Positions 13,677 through 19,661 of a stretch of 19,661 nt of DNA are shown one piece after another. Origin of the DNA: a bacterium (GTDB taxonomy: Bacteria; UBP15; UBA6099; JAJRTR01). The DNA lies in the NCBI GenBank assembly GCA_024278215.1, contig JAJRTR010000184.1, positions 1-19,661 on the forward strand. The letters run 5' to 3'. Each line of letters begins with the position of its first letter. Positions within the stretch are counted from its first letter, which is position 1. The notes beneath the pieces were generated by a model, which saw nothing but the letters and a program-made list of their open reading frames with translations, ran no database searches and was not told the DNA's origin. The translations under genes were made by a program, and so were the position numbers.

Positions 13677-15803
13677 ATGTCGAATGGAATCCTGACAGCG
13701 CTTCTCGCGCCCGTGGAGTACAAGCCCGACCCTTTCGTTCCCGATTTTCGCGAGATAATAATATTTTTATGCGTCGGCCTGGTGGTCGCAACGGTAATCT
13801 TCCTTGCCGGTCGGCATATCGTCAGGTATGGCTTAGCATATCAGGATAAGAACAGAACATCATTTCCTGTTATATATTGGCTTTACCCTTCCATTATCGG
13901 GATCGCGGCTTTTTTCATAATCCATCCGTTTATAAATGTGGAGTCCATACATAACATGGAGGACCTCTATATCGGCTATCCACGCGGGACGGGCCTGCTC
14001 GTACTGCTGTTTCACGATATGATTTACAACCATCTCCCCTTTTTCAGACTCGCCGTCTCCTTGCTGTCACTTTACAGCGACGATATTATTGCGATAAGAA
14101 CAATGAGCCTGATCGTACACTGCGCCACGGTTGTTCCTTTCTACAATCTCGCAAGGTCTTTATATGGCCGGCGCGCCGCATGGCTTTCGGCAATTTTGTT
14201 TACGCTTGCGCCTCTGACTCTGTATTATTCGAAAGTGGCGTTGCCGTACAGTTGGCTGAGATTCTTTTCGACGTTGTTTATCTGGTTGTTTTTTGTTCGC
14301 CTGCGTGACAGCCGTGCAAGCCACTGGCCGTTGATAGCCGCCGGTGTGCTGGGATGCTACGTCCATCAATTCTTTTTCCTGATAGTCGCGGGATCGTTTG
14401 TGACACTCGTGATCACTTCCGACAGCAGGGAAGAAAGAGTGCGGCGCATACGGAATTTCGCGTCGGTGTACGGATACATGATGATATTCGCATCGCCGCT
14501 CGCTGTCATGCAGATTTTGCTAATATCGACAAATATGACTCTTCTGGCATCCGGTGTTACCACGCTGATTGGGTTGGTTCCCTATGCTGTGAATCCTTCC
14601 CTGGCGGCCCTGAGAGACGCCGTGGCGTTTCCCGGTATGTTCTTCGTTCTCAGCTCGGCGAGATCGTCTTTCATTGCGGGAATTGTGGTAATCGTCATTG
14701 CTGCTGTTGCCTTCTCGTTTCGTTCGAACCGCAAGTCGCCGCTTTTCATCATGACCGCCTGCGTGACGGCCTTGTATCTTGTGTTGACGCTTTTCTATCA
14801 CAATGTTGTGTTCAGCGGCGGAATGAAAGGCTGGATACCTATGTGGAGACACGGGTTGGAGATAGCCCCACTGCTTTTTCTTCTCGCGGCGGGTTTGATG
14901 AAGCAGGCATTTTCTTCAGGAAAGGGAAAGTTCGTTTATGTGTTGTTCGGGATGATTTTTCTTGTCCAGAGCGCATCGGCGGCAAGAATTCTTAAAGGGC
15001 CGAATGTGCCAGACGCACGCGGTGCGGCAAAGCATGTAATGTCGCACGTTCGTGACGGAGACGCTGTTATTTCGCTGCCCAGTCCTATCGTTCTGAGTTC
15101 AACTTTTGATTACTACTTTTTTCCACGCGAGACAGATGTCGGTGAATATCCCCGATGGATCGCGCTGAAAGAAAACACCTCGATTCTGGCGGATTGCAGT
15201 GATGAATTCGTGACGTATAAATCACTGTCGCAAGTGCTTTTTATACGCCGGATATGGAAGCTCGAATTTGATTCCAGGTATTTCGGTATATTCCCGGAGT
15301 TCGCCAAAAATAGAATCGGGAACTTCGACACGGCTTTCAATAACTGGCGTGTCGTCGGCGAGAAGAGACTTCCCTTTGTCACGTTGCGCCTTATGGAAGC
15401 GCCGCCGCCCGCTTTTCCGACGGGAGACACCCTGATAATCGAAGCCGGCGTCAACGACCTGAGATTCGTGCGTGGAACTAAAGAAAGTGTATTCATCTCA
15501 AGTGAAAGCAGAACCATAACCGGCGATGGAGAGCTTGTGATACCGACGGCTGTTGACAGAAATATTGAAAAGGTGGAATTGCTTTACGGTAACAGCGTAA
15601 AAAAAACAGTTGACATTTCGCCGAGGAATTCACGAGTATACGCCTCTTTTGAAAAGGGCGGCCTTTATCTGATTTCATTGAAAACCGCCGAGGGAATCGA
15701 ATATGACACGATAAAAGTTTCCTTCGTGCCGGCGAAGCAAACGCTCCGGCAATATCCACGGACCGGTACCTTGCCAATCGCCCTCCCGGCGAATATTCCC
15801 TGA
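13677..15803 (+). CDS. Membrane glycosyltransferase, GT-C fold (PMT/ArnT-like)
   Basis: A 708-residue protein with about ten hydrophobic segments in the first 450 residues and a soluble C-terminal region of about 250. The first large loop carries an acidic pair, Glu95-Asp96 ('HNMEDLYIG'), where GT-C enzymes have their catalytic or metal-binding acid. The following pattern, 'LPFFRLAVSLLSL', 'AIRTMSLIVHCATVVPFYNLARSLYGRRAAW' (in pieces) and 'LAPLTLYYSKVALPYSW', is typical of PMT_2/GT39-like enzymes. These transfer sugars from polyprenyl-phosphate donors on the outer face of the inner membrane. The acceptor is unknown. The start ATG 13677 lies only 17 bases past the terminator U-run, with no clear ribosome binding site or promoter, so the true start may be later. 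Confidence 0.8.
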   Translation: MSNGILTALLAPVEYKPDPFVPDFREIIIFLCVGLVVATVIFLAGRHIVRYGLAYQDKNRTSFPVIYWLYPSIIGIAAFFIIHPFINVESIHNMEDLYIGYPRGTGLLVLLFHDMIYNHLPFFRLAVSLLSLYSDDIIAIRTMSLIVHCATVVPFYNLARSLYGRRAAWLSAILFTLAPLTLYYSKVALPYSWLRFFSTLFIWLFFVRLRDSRASHWPLIAAGVLGCYVHQFFFLIVAGSFVTLVITSDSREERVRRIRNFASVYGYMMIFASPLAVMQILLISTNMTLLASGVTTLIGLVPYAVNPSLAALRDAVAFPGMFFVLSSARSSFIAGIVVIVIAAVAFSFRSNRKSPLFIMTACVTALYLVLTLFYHNVVFSGGMKGWIPMWRHGLEIAPLLFLLAAGLMKQAFSSGKGKFVYVLFGMIFLVQSASAARILKGPNVPDARGAAKHVMSHVRDGDAVISLPSPIVLSSTFDYYFFPRETDVGEYPRWIALKENTSILADCSDEFVTYKSLSQVLFIRRIWKLEFDSRYFGIFPEFAKNRIGNFDTAFNNWRVVGEKRLPFVTLRLMEAPPPAFPTGDTLIIEAGVNDLRFVRGTKESVFISSESRTITGDGELVIPTAVDRNIEKVELLYGNSVKKTVDISPRNSRVYASFEKGGLYLISLKTAEGIEYDTIKVSFVPAKQTLRQYPRTGTLPIALPANIP

Positions 15804-15869
15804 CATCATATTTCACGGTAACTGTTCACGGCCCCACGTGGACTCACAAATGACGTCGGTTTCATTGCA

Positions 15870-16778
15870 TCATTCCGTCAGTGCGGCTACAAGGTTGCGC
15901 AGGGTGTTGTTCACAGGAGCGCGCAGGCCGTGTTTTCGCGCGGCGGCGACGACATAGCCGCATATATAGTCGATCTCGGTCTGTCTGCCCGCCGCCACGT
16001 CCTGGTGCATTGAAGAAATATTTTTTGCGGTTCTGCGCGCTACCCCCTCGACAAGTTCGACGGCGTTTAAGTTGCCGGGGTCCACACCTTCCGCGCGTGC
16101 GATTCCCTCTGCTTCCAAAACCGCGGAACAAAGGATGTCGTGTGCCGACTGTCTGTCGAGTATTTCTCCGTTTTTTATTCGCAGAAGCGCTGTAACAGGA
16201 TTGATGCCGACATTTATCAGAAGTTTTTTCCAGAGCAGTCCACGCACATTCCCTGTTGTTGTAGTGTTTATTCCCGCATTGTTCAGCGTGGCCGAGAGTT
16301 CCCGAACCCGCTCCGAGTCCGAACCGTCGAACTCGCCGATGCTTGTCTCCCCGCTGCCCGCATGCCTGATATGACCTTCAGCGAGAAGTGTAGCGCCTTC
16401 GGATGTCGTGCCCGCCAACACCTTTTCCGCACCGAAAATGGCCATAAGAATTTCAGCGTTTCCCATACCATTCTGCATTGTCATCACCCATGCGTCACTA
16501 CGAACACAGTCCGCAAGACGTGTCGCGGCGGCGCGTGTCGAGTATGCTTTCACCATGAATATCACGCCATCGCTGCCACTTACGACCGCCGGGTCCGCGG
16601 ACGTACTGATTGCGTGTGTCTCCCGTTTTTCACCGGTCTCGACGACAACACCCTGTTTTGATAATCGCCCGGCGCGTTCCGCTTTATAGTCGACAAGCGT
16701 AACATCCGTACCGGCGGCGGATAATTTCGCGGCGAACAGGCATCCCATCGAACCCGGTCCGACTATTGATATTTTCAT
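15870..16778 (-). CDS. 2-dehydropantoate 2-reductase-like protein (ApbA/PanE family)
   Basis: A 302-residue NADP-dependent reductase. The Rossmann motif 'GPGSMG' (7-12) begins the N-terminal domain, followed by 'VKAY' (Lys77) and 'QNGMGN' (Asn103). The helical C-terminal domain has 'WKKLLINVGINPVTAL', whose Lys185 aligns with the catalytic lysine of E. coli PanE, and 'SMHQDVAAGRQTEIDYICG' with Glu268. These residues match ketopantoate reductase, which makes pantoate for coenzyme A, but many family members have other 2-keto substrates. No panB or panC is nearby, so the precise role is open. A perfect AGGAGG ribosome binding site overlaps the stop codon of the upstream peptidase (TAGGAGG), which indicates coupled translation. 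Confidence 0.9.
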   Translation of the reverse strand: MKISIVGPGSMGCLFAAKLSAAGTDVTLVDYKAERAGRLSKQGVVVETGEKRETHAISTSADPAVVSGSDGVIFMVKAYSTRAAATRLADCVRSDAWVMTMQNGMGNAEILMAIFGAEKVLAGTTSEGATLLAEGHIRHAGSGETSIGEFDGSDSERVRELSATLNNAGINTTTTGNVRGLLWKKLLINVGINPVTALLRIKNGEILDRQSAHDILCSAVLEAEGIARAEGVDPGNLNAVELVEGVARRTAKNISSMHQDVAAGRQTEIDYICGYVVAAARKHGLRAPVNNTLRNLVAALTE

Positions 16779-16791
16779 GGCTGTCCTCCTA
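16779..16791 (-). promoter_or_regulatory. Ribosome binding site overlapping the upstream stop codon
   Basis: On the minus strand the M20 peptidase stop TAG (complement of 16789-16791) runs directly into GGAGG, forming TAGGAGG six bases before the ATG of the PanE-like gene. A ribosome terminating on the first gene therefore covers the initiation site of the next. Confidence 0.85.
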
Positions 16792-17907
16792 CAAGTCTTT
16801 CACACTCTCAATTATTTTCAATACCCACTCGGAGATCGTCTCCAACTCGGATATTGAAATCTCTTCGTCTGTCGTGTGGCAGTTTCTCATTGCAGTGCCT
16901 ATGGGTATGGTGGGAACACCATGTTCGTTGAAAATATTTGCGTCGCTTCCGCCGCCCGCTGCTTTTATTACAGGGTCTATGCAAAGTTCACTGGCGGCGG
17001 TGCATGTTGCCCGGATAACCGGCGAATCCGCGTCGATTTTGTATTGCCTGTATTCATGCTTGAGTTCAATCTCGAAACGCGCGCCGAATTCCGACGCGGC
17101 TCTTTCCACCGCACTTCGCATATCAGCGATCTGCTTTTCAAGCTTTTGCGGATTGTGGCTTCGCGCCTCGGCATCTATTACGACGGAATCAGGCACAATG
17201 TTTGTTGCGCGTCCACCCTTTATGACACCTACGTTGGAAGTGGTTTCATCGTCAATGCGACCGATATTCATGCGGGCGATCGCGCGGGATGCGACCTGGA
17301 TAGCGTTGATGCCCTTTTCAGGCTCCATGCCCGCGTGTGCCGAACGTCCGAATATTTTCACTATCAGCGTGTCGTGAGCGGGCGCGGCGTTGTAGACGAG
17401 GCCCGCCGGGCCGGGGCAGTCGAGGGAGAGCCCGAAATCTGCCGCGAACAACGCGGGGGCGGCGTTGCGCGCGCCCAGCAGTCCGATCTCTTCGGCCACT
17501 GTGATCGCGAGCAGCAGGTCTCCGTGTGGTATTTGCTTCTCGCCAAGCCGCGTCACCGCCTCGATAATGACCGCAAGTCCTGCTTTGTCGTCGCCGCCGA
17601 GAACCGTCCCGCCAGCCGACCGGATAATATCGTCCTCGATAACCGGCTCGATACATGTGCCCGGTTTTACTGTATCCATGTGCGCGTTCAGCAACAGCGA
17701 CGGCGCGCCCGCCGCGTCGCCTTTTATCCTCACAAACAGGTTGCCGCAGTTGCCGCCGATCTTTTCGCTTGTGTCGTCTTCTGTTATTTCCGACGTGAAA
17801 GGCGCGAACTTTCCCTTGAGATAATCGCATACCGCGCGTTCATTCTTCGATTCACTGTCTATCTTTATAAGCTCCAGAAACGTTTCTATCAGTCTGCTGT
17901 GCCGCAT
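16789..17907 (-). CDS. M20-family metallopeptidase, PepT-like
   Basis: A 372-residue zinc-dependent exopeptidase of the M20 family, close in layout to PepT/YqjE-type enzymes. Metal ligands and catalytic residues are visible: His76 and Asp78 in 'AHMDTV', bridging Asp106 in 'GGDDKAG', catalytic Glu139 and ligand Glu140 in 'VAEEIG', Asp163 in 'SLDCPG', and His344 in 'NCHTTDEE'. The dimerisation/lid domain lies between, with 'GRSAHAGMEPEKGINA' (187-202). It probably cleaves small peptides in the cytoplasm; specificity is not predictable. ATG 17907 has GGAG about 11 bases upstream. The next gene, PanE-like, begins 10 bases after its stop. Confidence 0.92.
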   Translation of the reverse strand: MRHSRLIETFLELIKIDSESKNERAVCDYLKGKFAPFTSEITEDDTSEKIGGNCGNLFVRIKGDAAGAPSLLLNAHMDTVKPGTCIEPVIEDDIIRSAGGTVLGGDDKAGLAVIIEAVTRLGEKQIPHGDLLLAITVAEEIGLLGARNAAPALFAADFGLSLDCPGPAGLVYNAAPAHDTLIVKIFGRSAHAGMEPEKGINAIQVASRAIARMNIGRIDDETTSNVGVIKGGRATNIVPDSVVIDAEARSHNPQKLEKQIADMRSAVERAASEFGARFEIELKHEYRQYKIDADSPVIRATCTAASELCIDPVIKAAGGGSDANIFNEHGVPTIPIGTAMRNCHTTDEEISISELETISEWVLKIIESVKDL

Positions 17908-17936
17908 AAAAACATGTTCTCCATTTCACAAAAGGC

Positions 17937-17958
17937 AACAGGGCGAATCCGCCCCGTT
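17937..17958 (-). terminator. Possible weak terminator hairpin after the YdcF gene
   Basis: AACAGGGCG (17937-17945) pairs with CGCCCCGTT (17950-17958) with one mismatch around a 4-base loop, overlapping the end of the YdcF gene. In the minus direction it is followed by TTGCCTTTTG rather than a solid U-run, so it may only attenuate read-through into the M20 gene, whose start is 30 bases on. Confidence 0.35.
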
Positions 17959-18583
17959 AATATTTGAATACATAATAAAGCATCTTTACATACTCCAGAA
18001 TTATTGTGATGAAGTCGTCTTCCTTATTCCACCAGCCTTCGAGTGAAATCTGCGCCATATCTTCAGGTACAGGCGCATAAATGAGTTCGGCATTATAGTC
18101 TTTAAATACTTTATTTGCGGTATACCTGATACGTCTCATATGGAACGGCGAACTGACGAGTATGGCCGAATGGAGATCATTCTTTTTCATAAATTCTTTC
18201 AGTCCGACTGTCTCCTCAAAGGTGCTGGTGCCGACGTGAATCTGAGCTGTGTTTTTATAAGGAACACCTCTTTTAACAAGAACGCGCTGGTTAAGCATTT
18301 CGTCGTTGTAATATAGTCCCAGAGCGAGAAGATCATGATTGACCAGTATGCCGCCGGTAACAACCAGAGGTGCGTATCCTTTATTATAAAGTTCGGCGGC
18401 GTAGGCGGAACGTATGATTGTCGATCCCCCGTATACATATATAAGATCGGCCTTTTTCAGTGGCGATTCGATCTTAAGCCAGCGTCCCATTTTATTCGGG
18501 ATGTATCCGCTGACGAATCCGGCGGCAAGGGCAAGCATGATTACGATGAAGGTTATAAATAATATGATCTTTTTCTTTCGCAT
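17957..18583 (-). CDS. YdcF/DUF218 family membrane-anchored protein
   Basis: The start is placed at ATG 18583, giving 208 residues and putting a basic then hydrophobic N-terminal anchor at residues 1-26 ('MRKKKIILFITFIVIMLALA'). The longer frame up to 18670 would run into the upstream cytidylyltransferase gene and adds no hydrophobic segment. The DUF218 core is clear: 'ADLIYVYGGS', 'RSAYAAELYNKGYAPLVVTGG', 'TSTFEETVGLKEFM' (conserved acidic residues) and 'AILVSSPFHMRRI'. Relatives (YdcF, SanA, ElyC) sit in the inner membrane and affect envelope or polyprenol-linked glycan assembly; the biochemical role is not settled. It begins 13 bases after the cytidylyltransferase stop, so the two are co-transcribed. 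Confidence 0.85.
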   Translation of the reverse strand: MRKKKIILFITFIVIMLALAAGFVSGYIPNKMGRWLKIESPLKKADLIYVYGGSTIIRSAYAAELYNKGYAPLVVTGGILVNHDLLALGLYYNDEMLNQRVLVKRGVPYKNTAQIHVGTSTFEETVGLKEFMKKNDLHSAILVSSPFHMRRIRYTANKVFKDYNAELIYAPVPEDMAQISLEGWWNKEDDFITIILEYVKMLYYVFKY

Positions 18584-18596
18584 AATCAGTCCGGTA

Positions 18597-19301
18597 TTAT
18601 TTCGATCCTTTCGATTCGTAGCGAAAGCCGCGCGCGAGCAATTCTTCGATTGAAATATCAGGGTCGGCAATACGCGGCGCGGCGATTCGCTCGACTTTCT
18701 CGAACTCCTCGAGCGTATCCACAGTTACGCGTTTGCCTTGGAATATTTCAGGGAAGTCATGCCTGAAAAACTGTACGTTGCATTTCGCGGGCGGCTTATA
18801 GAGGTACAGCGTTACGTGTTCGCGCATCGACATGTCTTTGCACTCGCGGTCCGCCATGCGAAGAGATTCCGACTGAACGATCTCACCGAAAATACCGAGC
18901 GGCAGTCCGGACGGCACAGTATAGTCGGCCCCGGTTCGCAGGTGTTCCGCTACAGTCGCGTCGATTATAAAAGGGTCCGTGAGCGGATTATCGCCCGTGA
19001 TCCGCACTACGGTATCTGCGGGCCATCTGTCCAGGCAACCGCAATATCGACCGAGCACATCGTCGACATCGCCGCGGAAAACGTCGAAGCACGCGTCGCG
19101 GCATATCCTCTCGACTTTGTCGTCGTCGTCGCGCGTCGTAGTTGCCACCACAACTTTGTCCATCAATTTCGACCTCGCAACATTTCGCAGCAGGAATTCG
19201 ATCATCGGCATGCCGTTGAAGTCTCTTGCAACTTTGCCTTTAAGCCGCATGGAGTTATATCTCGCCTGAACTATGCCCAGAACATCCGCTTTTTCAGTCA
19301 T
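18597..19301 (-). CDS. SpsF-like cytidylyltransferase
   Basis: A 234-residue nucleotidyltransferase of the CMP-sugar synthetase group, nearest to the SpsF/NeuA-like branch. Visible motifs are 'QARYNSMRLKGKV' (12-24, nucleotide-binding loop), 'VVVATTTRDDDD' (50-61), 'FRGDVDDVLGRY' (75-86) and 'RITGDNPLTDP' (100-110). It is expected to activate an acidic or modified sugar as a CMP derivative for surface polysaccharide synthesis or flagellin decoration; the sugar cannot be named. The ATG at 19301 has no strong ribosome binding site. It lies 22 bases after the end of rarA and 13 bases before the YdcF gene. That pairing suggests a small envelope-glycan module attached to rarA. Confidence 0.88.
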   Translation of the reverse strand: MTEKADVLGIVQARYNSMRLKGKVARDFNGMPMIEFLLRNVARSKLMDKVVVATTTRDDDDKVERICRDACFDVFRGDVDDVLGRYCGCLDRWPADTVVRITGDNPLTDPFIIDATVAEHLRTGADYTVPSGLPLGIFGEIVQSESLRMADRECKDMSMREHVTLYLYKPPAKCNVQFFRHDFPEIFQGKRVTVDTLEEFEKVERIAAPRIADPDISIEELLARGFRYESKGSK

Positions 19302-19323
19302 GTTTACACTATTCTTCGCAGTC

Positions 19324-19661
19324 TTATTCAGTATTTCCTTTTTTTGTGTGTCCGCGCCAGAATTCGAGACGCTTCTTTATGTTCTTTTCGTGTCCCTGTT
19401 CCGAGGGGCTGTAATAAACGGTTCCCGCCAGTTCGCCGGGGAAATATTCCTGCCCTACAAAGTGGCCGGGGAAGTCGTGCGGATATTTGTAGGCGTCCTT
19501 CTTGACTTTTTCTTTAGTGAAGTCGTAGTTGCGCAGGTGTAGCGGGACAGGGCCGTGCGCTTTTCCCTGCACATCGGCGAGCGCCTTGTGCATCGCCTTA
19601 TAAGCAGCGTTGCTTTTTGTGCATGTCGCGAGGAAAACGCAACATGAAGATAATGGTATGC
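19324..19661 (-). CDS. rarA: RarA/MgsA replication-associated recombination ATPase, C-terminal part
   Basis: The frame stays open to the right edge of the window, so this is the last ~112 residues of a longer gene. 'TKSNAAYKAMHKALADV' followed by 'GPVPLHLRN' and 'YKYPHDFPGHFVGQEYFP' is the characteristic C-terminal tetramerisation/MgsA domain of RarA, a clamp-loader-like AAA+ protein that acts at stalled replication forks. The ATPase domain lies outside the window. The stop at 19324 is 22 bases before the SpsF-like start, so the gene is probably the head of the minus-strand unit. Confidence 0.92.
   Translation of the reverse strand, partial: IPLSSCCVFLATCTKSNAAYKAMHKALADVQGKAHGPVPLHLRNYDFTKEKVKKDAYKYPHDFPGHFVGQEYFPGELAGTVYYSPSEQGHEKNIKKRLEFWRGHTKKGNTE

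Noticed and set aside
15804-15869. Palindrome CCACGTGG (15834-15841) as a bidirectional terminator between convergent genes
   Set aside because: The stem is short, has no usable loop and no U-run follows in either direction.
16766-17377. A 203-residue plus-strand open frame
   Set aside because: It is antisense to the M20 peptidase, whose metal-binding residues are all intact.
18738-19505. A 255-residue plus-strand open frame
   Set aside because: It lies antisense to the SpsF-like and rarA genes, is rich in Arg/His/Val as expected of an antisense shadow, and has no recognisable domain.
1-19661. CRISPR array, tRNA, rRNA, phage or toxin-antitoxin locus
   Set aside because: No regularly spaced direct repeats, no tRNA-like cloverleaf with conserved loops, and no integrase, structural phage or toxin-like small gene pair were seen on reading both strands.

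Overview
The window is about 19.7 kb of a Gram-negative-type bacterial chromosome with GC near one half. It reads as ordinary housekeeping and accessory metabolism plus several small palindromic elements. The lineage cannot be assigned from sequence alone. LarA homologues, a B12-binding radical SAM protein, a PF12806-type acyl-CoA dehydrogenase, DUF3866 and a tyrosine-transposase/REP-like palindrome suggest an anaerobic, probably uncultured lineage, but this is inference. No rRNA, tRNA, CRISPR array, integrase or transposase gene was seen.

Layout. (1) 1-1657, plus strand: the 3' part of a LarA-family gene, then a DegV-family gene. (2) 1655-1836: a palindromic element (A) between convergent genes. 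(3) 1884-3811, minus strand: a predicted lipoprotein of unknown function followed by a HAD phosphatase. (4) 3812-4251: a gene-free stretch holding two more palindromic elements, B and C. (5) 4252-6661, plus strand: a B12-binding radical SAM protein and an orphan beta-class DNA methyltransferase. (6) 10640-6694, minus strand: a tightly packed unit Sir2 - receiver/HATPase fusion - LarA - DUF3866, with overlaps or an 8-base gap between genes. (7) 11471-10692, minus strand: an exported two-domain thioredoxin-like protein, divergent from (8) 11721-13601, plus strand: a large acyl-CoA dehydrogenase with its own promoter and a strong intrinsic terminator. (9) 13677-15803, plus strand: a GT-C (PMT/ArnT-like) membrane glycosyltransferase. 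(10) 19661-15870, minus strand: rarA (partial), an SpsF-like cytidylyltransferase, a YdcF/DUF218 protein, an M20 metallopeptidase and a ketopantoate-reductase-like protein.

The most notable non-coding signal is the set of intergenic palindromes. Elements A and B have different terminal inverted repeats but share a core with matching spacing, in which the stem sequences differ yet still pair. A 23-base sequence at 6671-6693 looks like the two ends of an A-type element joined directly. In both A and this scar, one outer edge sits exactly at a stop codon (DegV TAG, DUF3866 TAA). The most notable protein-coding signal is the Sir2/receiver-HATPase/LarA/DUF3866 unit. It joins a deacylase, a switch-like regulator, a nickel-pincer racemase-family enzyme and a family of unknown function in one apparent transcript.
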